A stretch of DNA of 5,217 bases from Frankiaceae bacterium. GTDB taxonomy: Bacteria > Actinomycetota > Actinomycetes > JAFAQI01. Below the pieces are notes generated by a model, which worked only from the letters and a program-made list of their open reading frames with translations, did not search any database and was not told the origin of the DNA. The stretch covers positions 1 through 5,217 of the forward strand of contig JAVEEE010000085.1 of the NCBI GenBank assembly GCA_030840615.1, read 5' to 3'. Below, piece by piece: positions 1 to 5,217 of this stretch; within the stretch, counting starts at the first letter, position 1, and each line of letters begins with the position of its first letter. A program made the translations under genes and the position numbers.

Positions 1-535
1 GGCGTACTCTCGCGCGGCGAACCCCGAGTTCGAATCCTTGAATCCCGTAGTCCGGATCCGAGTGCCTGTACCACCACTGCCGCTCGGCCTCCGGCGTCAA
101 CGGCAGCTCGCCGGCCTGCTGGCTTCCGATCAGATACCCGCTCACCGAGACGAGCCCGGCGCACCGTTCCGGCCAGAGCGCCGCGACGATGTCGGCCGTC
201 CGCGCTCCCCAGTCGGCGCCGGCGACGACCGCCCTGTCGATCCCGAGGGCGTCCATCAACGCGACCGTGTCGACCGCCAGGACCGACTGCTGCCCGTTGC
301 GAAACGTCTCGTCGGAGAGAATGCGCGTCGTGCCGTAGCCACGCAGGTACGGGACGATCACCCGGTAGCCCGCCGCCGCCAGCAGCGGCGAGACCTCGGC
401 GAAGGTGTGGATGTCGTATGGCCACCCGTGCAGCAGGACGACCGCAGGACCGTCGGGAGGGCCGACGTCGGCGTAGCCCACGTCGAGGAGGCCGGCCGCG
501 ACCTGATTGACACGCGTGACGAGGACCGGGATCAC
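1..535 (-). CDS. alpha/beta hydrolase, epoxide hydrolase/dehalogenase-like, C-terminus outside window
   Basis: The first 178 codons are present; the rest lies left of base 1. Seen: an N-terminal beta-strand lead, the oxyanion motif H36-G-W-P39, and the nucleophile elbow G-A-D108-W-G. An aspartate here, not serine, points to an ester-intermediate enzyme such as an epoxide hydrolase or haloalkane dehalogenase. HGWP rather than HGNP leans towards epoxide-hydrolase-like members. The acid and histidine of the triad are off the window, so the reaction cannot be settled. No signal peptide is visible; it is probably cytosolic. The GTG start at 535 is chosen because it overlaps the TGA of the upstream gene in a GTGA. 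Only a weak AGG lies about 12 nt upstream, so translation is probably coupled. Reading continues well into the fold, but the last 20 or so residues after W-W-Y156 look unlike what I recall of relatives. Confidence 0.85.
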   Translation of the reverse strand, partial: MIPVLVTRVNQVAAGLLDVGYADVGPPDGPAVVLLHGWPYDIHTFAEVSPLLAAAGYRVIVPYLRGYGTTRILSDETFRNGQQSVLAVDTVALMDALGIDRAVVAGADWGARTADIVAALWPERCAGLVSVSGYLIGSQQAGELPLTPEAERQWWYRHSDPDYGIQGFELGVRRARVR

Positions 536-1752
536 GTGCGTAGCGACCTGAAGGCGGCTCGGAGCTCGTCGGTGAACAGCTGGGGCTGCTCCCACGCCGC
601 GAAGTGCCCGCCTCGGCCGAGCCTGTTGTAGTGGATGAGGTTGTCCGGGTACGCGCGCTCGGCCCAGCTGCGCGGGGCCTGGTAGAGCTCGTCGGGGAAC
701 ACGCTGATCGCGAACGGGATCGAGATGTCCTTGGCGTCGAAGAAGTCCGCCTTGTTCTCCCAGTACAGGCGCGCCGCGGACACCCCGGTGTTGGTCAGCC
801 AGTAGAGGGTGATGTTGTCGAGGAGGTCGTCTCGCGTCAGATCGCTCTCAAGGCGCCCTTCGAGGACCTGCTTGACCAGGCCGGGCTGGCCGGTCCCGTC
901 GCCATGGTCGAGCGCGAACGCCGCGAGATCGATAGGCGAGTCCGCCAGCCCGTACAGCGTCTGCGGACGCGTCGACATGATCTGCGCGTAGCCCAGGTGC
1001 TTCGCATAGAAGGTGCTGAGCTGCTCGTACGCGCGCTGCTCCTCGTCCGAGAGGCCGGCCGGCGCGGGCTCGCCGGTTTCGAACCCCTTGACGAGATCGG
1101 GCGGGGCCGTGCCGGGCATGTTGGAATGGATGCCGAGCAGCCCCGCAGGCGCCTGGATGCCCATCTGCTGCGTGACGGCCGCGCCCCAGTCGCCCCCCTG
1201 CGCCACGAACGCGTTGTATCCGAGGCGGTGTATCAACACGGCCCTTGCCCGTGCGATCCGCACCGGATCCCAGCCGGTGCCGGCCGGCTTGGCGGAGAAC
1301 CCGTGCCCCGGCAGCGAGGGAATCACCAGGTCGAAGGCGTCGGCCTCGCTGCCGCCGTGCGCCGTGGGATCGGTGAGCGGCTCGATGATCTTCAGCTGCT
1401 CGACGACCGAGCCGGGCCAGCCGTGGGTGACGATCAGCGGGAGCGCGTGGTCGTGCCGCGAGCGAACGTGGATGAAGTGGATGTCCAGCCCGTCGATCTC
1501 GGTCAGGAAGTTCGGCAGGGCGTTCAGCCGCGCCTCGCACCGTCCCCAGTCGTAGTCCGTCGCCCAGTAGCGCGCGAGGTCCTGCATGGTCGCAAGCGGC
1601 ACGCCCTGGGAGTCGTCGGCGACCGTCTCGCGCTCGGGCCACCTGGTCGCTTCGATGCGCCGGCGCAGCTCGGTGAGCTCCGACTCATCGAAGCCGATGT
1701 CGAACGCGCGAAGCGCGGTCGCGCCACGTGCGGTGGCATCTGTTGCGGACAT
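532..1752 (-). CDS. epoxide hydrolase with EHN domain (microsomal / juvenile-hormone type)
   Basis: A 406-aa protein expected to hydrolyse an epoxide to a vicinal diol through an alkyl-enzyme ester. Residues about 14-120 form the EHN (epoxide hydrolase N-terminal) domain, ending near the oxyanion motif H110-G-W-P113. The nucleophile is D188 in GGDWG. Lid tyrosine candidates are Y267 and Y330 (LYWEN, matching the microsomal enzyme's FYKEN). The acid is most likely E355 in FPDEL, and the base is H383 in RGGHFAAWEQP, a strong family signature. The triad is complete and the length is normal for bacterial members. Unlike the mammalian enzyme there is no N-terminal membrane anchor, so it should be soluble. 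The ATG at 1752 has a strong AGGAGGA 4 nt upstream. It is the middle gene of a three-gene operon: 12 nt after the preceding stop and overlapping the next start by 4 nt. Substrate unknown. Confidence 0.93.
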   Translation of the reverse strand: MSATDATARGATALRAFDIGFDESELTELRRRIEATRWPERETVADDSQGVPLATMQDLARYWATDYDWGRCEARLNALPNFLTEIDGLDIHFIHVRSRHDHALPLIVTHGWPGSVVEQLKIIEPLTDPTAHGGSEADAFDLVIPSLPGHGFSAKPAGTGWDPVRIARARAVLIHRLGYNAFVAQGGDWGAAVTQQMGIQAPAGLLGIHSNMPGTAPPDLVKGFETGEPAPAGLSDEEQRAYEQLSTFYAKHLGYAQIMSTRPQTLYGLADSPIDLAAFALDHGDGTGQPGLVKQVLEGRLESDLTRDDLLDNITLYWLTNTGVSAARLYWENKADFFDAKDISIPFAISVFPDELYQAPRSWAERAYPDNLIHYNRLGRGGHFAAWEQPQLFTDELRAAFRSLRT

Positions 1753-1756
1753 CTGG

Positions 1757-1763
1757 TCCTCCT
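1757..1763 (-). promoter_or_regulatory. Shine-Dalgarno of the EHN epoxide hydrolase
   Basis: AGGAGGA on the minus strand ends 4 nt before the ATG at 1752. It sits inside the 12-nt gap after the preceding gene's stop (1765-1767), so it fixes this start and shows the gene has its own ribosome entry within the operon. Confidence 0.85.
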
Positions 1764-1764
1764 G

Positions 1765-2742
1765 TCAAGTGGTCGACCCCGCGCGCACGGGCGCGAAGAA
1801 GTCGATGAGCAGTTGGTTGACGCGCTCGGCCTCGTCGTGGTGCACCCAGTGCGAGGCGTCCGACAGGCGCTCGACGCGGTCGAGGTTGGGCACGTCGTCG
1901 TGGTGGGGCTCGGCGAGCGTCGGGCCGAGGAAGCGGTCGCTCCCGCCCCAGATGACCAGCGTGCGCGCGGCGATGGGACGGATCTCACCTGACGAGTGGC
2001 GCACCGCGAAGCGGTAGTAGTTGATCATCGCCGTCTCCGCCCCGGGCTGCGACCACGCCTCGATGTAAGGCTTCATCTCCTCGGGTGTGTACGGGGGTTG
2101 CGCGTCGCGCAGGAAGTCCTGGAAGAACTCCCAGTCGTTGGCCCGCACGTGGTGCTCGGGCAGCCCCGGGAGCTGGAAGTAGAAGAAGTACCAGGACCGG
2201 CGCAGCTGGCTGGGGTGGCGCAGCCCCTCGTTGAGCTTGCGCGGGTGGGCCGCGTTGAGGATGGCGAGCCGGTCGACGACCTCGGGGTGGTTCATCGCGA
2301 GCGTCCACGCGACGGTCCCACCCCAGTCGTGGCCGGCCACCAGCGCGGACTCGCCGCCGCGCTCCTGGATGAGACCGCGGACGTCGGCGGCCAGCTGGTC
2401 GGCACCGTAGGCGCCGATCCCGTCGGGCTTCGACGACAGGTTGTACCCCCGCAGGTCGGGCGCGACGACGCGGAAGCCCGCTGCCGCGAGCGGCGCGATC
2501 TGCAGCCGCCAGCCGTACCAGAACTCCGGGAAGCCGTGCAGCAGGACTACCAGCGGTCCGTCGCCGGCCTCGACGTAATGCAACTTCACGTCGCCGACCT
2601 CAGCGAAGCCCTCCGCAAGCTCGACGGGGACGTCTGCTGCCAGGCTGCTGAACGCGTCTGCGGGGCCTGGCGGTCGGTTCGGTGCCCCAGAGGTGGAGCC
2701 GGGACCATCGGATGAGGGCGCAGTGCTGGGTGACGAGCTCAT
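1765..2742 (-). CDS. soluble-type epoxide hydrolase (alpha/beta hydrolase)
   Basis: A 325-aa enzyme of the soluble epoxide hydrolase group, predicted to convert an epoxide to a diol in the cytosol. Residues 1-35 are a Ser/Pro/Gly-rich, probably disordered tail. The core then shows the oxyanion motif H69-G-F-P72, the nucleophile D139 in GHDWGG, and lid tyrosines Y185 (in a YFFYFQLPG stretch resembling the human enzyme's YQLYFQEPG) and Y243 (NYYR, matching NWYR). The acid is D269 (WGGSDR) and the base H298 (ASHW). Both lid tyrosines argue for epoxide hydrolase over dehalogenase. The frame is open up to 2913, but the ATG at 2742 is preferred: AGGAGG lies 6 nt before it, while the extra 57 residues have no family character. 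It is the promoter-proximal gene of the operon, facing the divergent region at 2743-3071. Confidence 0.93.
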   Translation of the reverse strand: MSSSPSTAPSSDGPGSTSGAPNRPPGPADAFSSLAADVPVELAEGFAEVGDVKLHYVEAGDGPLVVLLHGFPEFWYGWRLQIAPLAAAGFRVVAPDLRGYNLSSKPDGIGAYGADQLAADVRGLIQERGGESALVAGHDWGGTVAWTLAMNHPEVVDRLAILNAAHPRKLNEGLRHPSQLRRSWYFFYFQLPGLPEHHVRANDWEFFQDFLRDAQPPYTPEEMKPYIEAWSQPGAETAMINYYRFAVRHSSGEIRPIAARTLVIWGGSDRFLGPTLAEPHHDDVPNLDRVERLSDASHWVHHDEAERVNQLLIDFFAPVRAGSTT

Positions 2743-2748
2743 GCGGAC

Positions 2749-2754
2749 CCTCCT
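2749..2754 (-). promoter_or_regulatory. Shine-Dalgarno of the first operon gene
   Basis: AGGAGG on the minus strand with 6 nt to the ATG at 2742. It decides the start against longer in-frame options reaching 2913. Confidence 0.85.
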
Positions 2755-2954
2755 CTCGGATTGGGTGTCGTGACGCACGAAGGTTGGTCCTGTCGTCCCC
2801 ACGTCGCGCCCGTGAATGCCCGGGTCTGCCCACTGGCTGATGCCGCCGGAGCGCTCCCGCCTCGCGAGGAGCACTTGCGCTGACTCCGCGGCGTAGTGTC
2901 GAGATCCATGCAACTCGTGAGCGGGCCTAAGCCGGCATGTTCCGGGCTATGCTG

Positions 2955-2972
2955 GGCATCGCGTTCGATGCC
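2955..2972. repeat. inverted repeat, 7-bp arms, 4-nt spacer
   Basis: GGCATCG and CGATGCC flank CGTT: a perfect 7-4-7 dyad in the divergent region. It could be a protein-binding site or a small RNA hairpin. There is no T-run after it on either strand, so a terminator is unlikely. Confidence 0.45.
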
Positions 2973-2994
2973 GATTGCGTGCTGCGCCAGGCTG

Positions 2995-3018
2995 CGCACC
3001 GGTGAGGTCACCGGCGCG
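2995..3018. promoter_or_regulatory. candidate operator: 24-bp imperfect palindrome
   Basis: The core CCGGTGA-GG-TCACCGG (2999-3014) is a perfect 7-2-7 dyad. After one mismatched pair it extends by three more pairs (CGC/GCG), giving 10 of 11 pairs over 24 bp. It lies 54-77 bp upstream of the pseudogene's ATG and about 255 bp from the operon's first ATG. Size and symmetry suit a homodimeric repressor such as a TetR- or MarR-type protein. That is inference: no regulator gene is in view. Confidence 0.5.
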
Positions 3019-3035
3019 AGCCGGAGGGAACACAC

Positions 3036-3045
3036 TCAACGTTGA
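3036..3045. repeat. 10-bp perfect palindrome before the pseudogene
   Basis: TCAACGTTGA is self-complementary and lies 27 bp before the ATG at 3072. Its right half forms a TTGAC, but that is too close to the start codon to serve as a -35 box for this gene. It may be a second operator half or chance. Confidence 0.3.
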
Positions 3046-3060
3046 CGGCCACCAAGCGCT

Positions 3061-3065
3061 AGGAG
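3061..3065 (+). promoter_or_regulatory. Shine-Dalgarno of the hydrolase pseudogene
   Basis: AGGAG with 6 nt to the ATG at 3072. It shows that the original start signal survives although the reading frame behind it is broken. Confidence 0.65.
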
Positions 3066-3071
3066 TCGGAG

Positions 3072-3843
3072 ATGTCCACCTCCATCGACGAGCACGCTTC
3101 CCGGCGGCAACCTCGACAACTGGGATCCGGCGCTGATCGACGCGCTGGCGTCGACGAGGCGCGTCCTCACCTTCGAGAATGCCGGGGTGGGCAGCTCGAC
3201 TGGATCGACGCCAGGCACGATCGAGCAGATGGCCTATGACGCGATCGCGTTCATCGATGCCCTCGACCTGGCGCCGGTCGATCTCTCGGGCTTCTCGATC
3301 GGCAGCTTCGTCGCCCAGCAGATCGCGCTGACCAGGCCCGCTCTCGTGCGGCGGCTGGACCTCGCGTCCTCAGCCCCGCAAGACGCGGCCGGAATGCAGG
3401 GCTGGGCGCCGGCGGTCATCGGCGCTGTCGGTAACTCGCGGAGCAAGCCCGAGCAGCATCTCGACGTCTTCTTCACTCAGTCCGAGGCGAGCAGGCGGGC
3501 TGGCGAGGAGGGCCTCAAGCGCATGTCCGCCCGGACGCAGGACAGGGACACCCCGACTACGTGGGCGACCCGGCAAGCGCAGTACGACCCGGTCTGCACG
3601 TGGGGGATCCCCGATCACGGGCTGCTGTAGCGGCCCAGCTGCCTGCAGATGCCGGTGTTCGTGGCCAACGGCGACAGCGACCCGATGATCCTGCCGCACT
3701 ACTCCTACCTGCTGCCCGGCCTGATCCCGCAGGCCCGCATCAGGATCTACCCCGACTCGGCCCACGGGGTCCTATTCCAGCACCGCGTGGACTTCGCCGC
3801 GGACGTCGAGCCCTTCCTCAGCGAGCCGCCGTCAGCCGGCTGA
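3072..3843 (+). pseudogene. serine-type alpha/beta hydrolase, disrupted (N-terminal deletion with frame change, plus internal TAG)
   Basis: The ATG at 3072 with its AGGAG opens a frame starting MSTSIDEHA. That frame loses hydrolase character near 3100 and stops at a TGA around 3234. The hydrolase body continues one frame over from about 3100 (GGNLDNWDP..., then NAGVGSS). It has the nucleophile elbow GFSIGS (Ser codon 3295-3297) and runs to a TAG at 3628-3630. The same frame resumes at once and runs to TGA 3841-3843, with the acid in NGDSD (Asp codon 3679-3681) and the base in DSAHG (His codon 3763-3765). The first strands and oxyanion loop, perhaps 30-40 residues by comparison with such proteins, are missing at the junction. 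The TAG probably arose from CAG by one change. A sequencing error could explain one lesion but hardly both. Unlike the leftward operon's enzymes it uses serine, so it was an esterase/lipase-like hydrolase, not an epoxide hydrolase. Confidence 0.85.
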
Positions 3844-3882
3844 GCGGCCCTTTGGACGTCTGGCGAGTCGGCTCCGAGCCGT

Positions 3883-3914
3883 GTCACGTCGTCGCGGGAG
3901 AGCAGCGCGGTGAC
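3883..3914. terminator. weak hairpin between convergent genes
   Basis: GTCAC...CGCG and CGCG-GTGAC can pair over 9 bp with a 5-nt bulge on one side and a 9-nt loop. It lies in the 73-nt gap between the pseudogene's stop and the stop of the leftward gene at 3917. No T-run follows on either strand, so its role as a terminator is doubtful. Confidence 0.2.
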
Positions 3915-3916
3915 GC

Positions 3917-4807
3917 TCAGTCGTCGATGTCGAGCTCGTCGTCGGGCGTAGCGCTCCGAGCATTGAGATGCGGGTCGCGGAGGACCGCTTCAACGACGTC
4001 GGTCGGGCCGGCAACGGCAATCTCGTTCGTGTAGATCGGCGCGCCAATGAACCACGAGCGATCCTCTGGCCAGATCAGCGACGGCGGACTGTAGGCCTGG
4101 TGGCGAAAGGCCATCGCCGAGCGCAGCGGGCCGCTCCAGAGGTAGTACTCGCGGTTGGGAAGGATGAGCGGCTCGGCGTCGGGGCATTGGACGCGCTCGG
4201 CGACCATTTCGTCGCGGGCCTCCGCGAGCGCGCGATCGATCTCCTCCTGCGCGGGGCGCGGAGCGTCGAGCGGCCAATAGACACCCGCTCCGATGCCAGG
4301 TGCGGTGCGCGGGTCGTCGCCGGTCTCATACATCCACCCGAACCCGGGCCAGATACCGGAGTGCACTGGCTGGTCCCCAGTGAACGGGTCGAGCACCTCG
4401 AGCAGGGCGTCGAGGGCGATCACCGGCGCGAGGACTTCGTCGTGGTCTTCCTCCCACGGGATCGGGACGATGGCGTTGTCGGGGTAGCCCAGGGGAACGG
4501 CGTGCCCAACGCTCGGTCCGAAGGGCCCGAGCCGATCCGCGATCCAGCCACCCGCGGAGAGGCCATCCTCCCACTCGGCTCCAACGGCGACGAGGTACGG
4601 CGAAACCACAGTGACCACCAAACGACCGTAGCGCGGCCACCGAAGTCCTCTTAGACGACAGCGGCACTCTTCGCATCGGGGCAAAGGCGGGGAAGTAGAC
4701 CCGGTTGGTCCACCAGCGCTTGACGAAAGCGCCGAGAACGTCGGGGCTGTCGCGTAAGTCCCCGAGTCGGCCGAGGCGTTCAATAGCGGCTTTGCTGGTT
4801 CATTCAT
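3917..4807 (-). CDS. conserved-looking protein of unknown function (start uncertain)
   Basis: I do not recognise a named family. The open frame gives 296 aa from the ATG at 4807. The body from about residue 64 looks like a compact soluble globular protein. It is rich in Trp, Pro and acidic residues, with stretches such as GGWIADRLGPFGPSVGHAVP, GIWPGFGWMYETGDDP, REYYLWSGPLRSAMAF and IWPEDRSWFIGAPIYTNE, and ends in an acidic DDELDIDD tail. There is no signal peptide, membrane helix or obvious catalytic motif. The first 63 residues are low-complexity with poor third-position G/C (about 61%), and no Shine-Dalgarno precedes 4807. Another frame there looks more coding. The true start may be a downstream TTG/GTG near 4621-4607, giving about 230 aa, but none has a clear ribosome site either. 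It converges with the pseudogene. Confidence 0.65.
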   Translation of the reverse strand: MNEPAKPLLNASADSGTYATAPTFSALSSSAGGPTGSTSPPLPRCEECRCRLRGLRWPRYGRLVVTVVSPYLVAVGAEWEDGLSAGGWIADRLGPFGPSVGHAVPLGYPDNAIVPIPWEEDHDEVLAPVIALDALLEVLDPFTGDQPVHSGIWPGFGWMYETGDDPRTAPGIGAGVYWPLDAPRPAQEEIDRALAEARDEMVAERVQCPDAEPLILPNREYYLWSGPLRSAMAFRHQAYSPPSLIWPEDRSWFIGAPIYTNEIAVAGPTDVVEAVLRDPHLNARSATPDDELDIDD

Positions 4808-4925
4808 CCCGTCGTGAGAGGGGGAGCGGCAGACGGGTGAGATCGACCTTCTGCCGGCACGTCTGGCAGCGGCCGGTCCAGCACTTGAAGACCGGCTGCA
4901 TCAGCAGCACGACCTTCGGGAGTGT
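4668..4925 (-). pseudogene. coding-like remnant split by an in-frame TGA, unrecognised
   Basis: One minus-strand frame looks coding on both sides of a TGA at 4800-4802. Upstream (4925-4803) third positions are G or C in 34 of 40 codons, and the peptide includes a three-Cys stretch CWTGRCQTCRQK; a possible ATG is at 4901. Downstream (4799 to about 4674) 33 of 42 are G or C, and the peptide includes ERLGRLGDLRDSPDVLGAF and KRWWTNRVYFPAF. I recognise neither half. It could be one decayed gene, the end of one gene and a piece of another, or chance in GC-rich DNA. It overlaps the doubtful N-terminus of the gene ending at 3917, so at most one of the two readings is real there. Confidence 0.3.
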
Positions 4926-4973
4926 CAGGCCGGCCGCGGGCGAAGAGGGTTCAGTCGCTCGAGGGTCAGAAAC

Positions 4974-4995
4974 CCCTGGGCGGCGGTCACCAGGG
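4974..4995 (-). terminator. possible terminator after the HD-GYP gene
   Basis: CCCTGG and CCAGGG form a 6-bp GC-rich stem with a 10-nt loop, followed on the minus strand by GTTTCT. It lies 40 nt past the HD-GYP stop at 5035. The short stem and broken T-run make it only a candidate. Confidence 0.35.
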
Positions 4996-5034
4996 CTGTG
5001 TGGTGGTGCCACCCGTGCCAGGAGCGGCGTTGGC

Positions 5035-5217
5035 TCACTTGCCTGCAAGCAGCCGCTGGGCGACCAAGGGGTCGATGGCGCCGACGAAGTGCAGTTGTTG
5101 GAAGGCGTCGACGACGCGCGGGTCAAAGTGGGTGCCGCTCGCGCGGACGATCTCCGCGACTGCGGTCTCGACAGGCCACGCGGGCTTATAGGGGCGAGCG
5201 TGCGTCAACGCGTCAAA
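5035..5217 (-). CDS. HD-GYP domain protein, C-terminal end only
   Basis: Only the last 60 codons and the TGA (5035-5037) are inside the window; the gene starts right of base 5217. The visible peptide opens FDALTHARPYKPAWP and continues with ASGTHFDPRVVDAF. This is the characteristic end of the HD-GYP domain (D-x-F-D-A-L-T-x-x-R-P-Y-K, then G-x-x-F-D-P). HD-GYP proteins degrade cyclic di-GMP, often as the output of response regulators or sensor proteins; what precedes the domain here is unseen. The metal-binding HD and GYP motifs are also outside, so activity cannot be judged. The protein ends about 20 residues after the domain with LLAGK. No start codon is in view. A candidate terminator follows at 4974-4995. 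Confidence 0.88.
   Translation of the reverse strand, partial: FDALTHARPYKPAWPVETAVAEIVRASGTHFDPRVVDAFQQLHFVGAIDPLVAQRLLAGK

Larger units (their letters stand above)
2743..3071. promoter_or_regulatory. divergent intergenic region, presumed promoters for both sides
   Basis: A 329-bp gap between the hydrolase operon (leftward) and the hydrolase pseudogene (rightward). No gene is supported inside it. It must hold the operon promoter, since the operon's first gene starts at its left edge, but I could not pick a convincing -35/-10 pair on either strand. Several short perfect inverted repeats are present (2848-2857, 2860-2869, 2955-2972, 2995-3018, 3036-3045), the best of which are listed separately. 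No regulator gene is encoded in the window. Confidence 0.55.

Noticed and set aside
20..60. GAGTTCGAATCC resembling a tRNA T-arm, possible integration site
   Set aside because: The flanking bases do not form a 5-bp T stem, there is no acceptor or anticodon arm, and it lies within a reading frame.
38..631. Long plus-strand open frame
   Set aside because: Antisense to two clear hydrolase genes; Arg/Val/Asp-rich peptide typical of reverse reading in GC-rich DNA.
604..1992. 462-codon plus-strand open frame
   Set aside because: Entirely antisense to the EHN epoxide hydrolase and the end of its neighbour; no family motifs.
1996..2715. Plus-strand open frame of 239 codons
   Set aside because: Antisense shadow of the soluble-type epoxide hydrolase.
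2743..2913. 57-residue N-terminal extension of the soluble-type epoxide hydrolase
   Set aside because: A strong AGGAGG sits before the ATG at 2742 and the extension has no family character.
3042..3047. TTGACG as a -35 box for the plus-strand gene
   Set aside because: Too close to the Shine-Dalgarno and ATG at 3072, and no -10 element at proper spacing.
3869..3881. CGGCTC-C-GAGCCG dyad after the pseudogene
   Set aside because: A 1-nt spacer leaves only a 4-bp stem as RNA and there is no T-run; likely chance in GC-rich sequence.
3968..4654. Plus-strand open frame of 228 codons
   Set aside because: Antisense to the unknown protein, whose own frame has the more protein-like sequence.
4800..4802. 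TGA as a selenocysteine codon
   Set aside because: No convincing hairpin just downstream and no known selenoprotein motif; a nonsense lesion or two separate pieces is simpler.
4922..5191. Plus-strand open frame and the out-of-phase minus frame reaching 5126
   Set aside because: Both overlap the clear HD-GYP reading frame; only the 4800-4925 part of the minus frame has a coding signal and is reported as a remnant.

Overview
The window is a high-GC stretch with strong G/C bias at third codon positions, dense genes and GTG as well as ATG starts. This fits an actinobacterium. An HD-GYP protein beside several epoxide-hydrolase-like genes would fit the Thermoleophilia/Solirubrobacter side of the phylum, but that placement is a guess. 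No rRNA, tRNA, CRISPR array, insertion sequence or phage gene was found.

Left part (1-2742, minus strand): a compact three-gene operon of alpha/beta-hydrolase-fold enzymes, read right to left. First comes a 325-aa soluble-type epoxide hydrolase (2742-1765). After a 12-nt gap containing a strong Shine-Dalgarno comes a 406-aa microsomal/juvenile-hormone-type epoxide hydrolase with an EHN domain (1752-532). This overlaps by 4 nt (GTGA) a third alpha/beta hydrolase that leaves the window at base 1. All three carry an aspartate nucleophile in an x-D-W-G elbow, so they probably open epoxides or a related electrophile such as a haloalkane. The real substrates cannot be read from the sequence.

Middle (2743-3843): a 329-bp divergent intergenic region rich in short perfect inverted repeats separates the operon from a plus-strand serine-type alpha/beta hydrolase. 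That gene is a pseudogene. Its start and first codons are intact, but an N-terminal block is missing with a change of frame, and a TAG interrupts the remaining body. The catalytic Ser, Asp and His codons are all still present. Four alpha/beta-hydrolase genes thus lie within 3.8 kb, one of them dead.

Right part (3844-5217, minus strand): a conserved-looking protein of unknown function (3917-4807, start uncertain); a short coding-like remnant just upstream of it in another frame, split by a TGA; and, at the right edge, the last 60 codons of an HD-GYP domain protein (cyclic-di-GMP phosphodiesterase type), followed by a possible terminator hairpin. These do not obviously belong with the hydrolase operon.

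I did not find evidence of a new multi-gene system. The points most worth a second look are the three-hydrolase operon, the palindrome-rich divergent region, the recent-looking pseudogene and the split remnant near 4668-4925.
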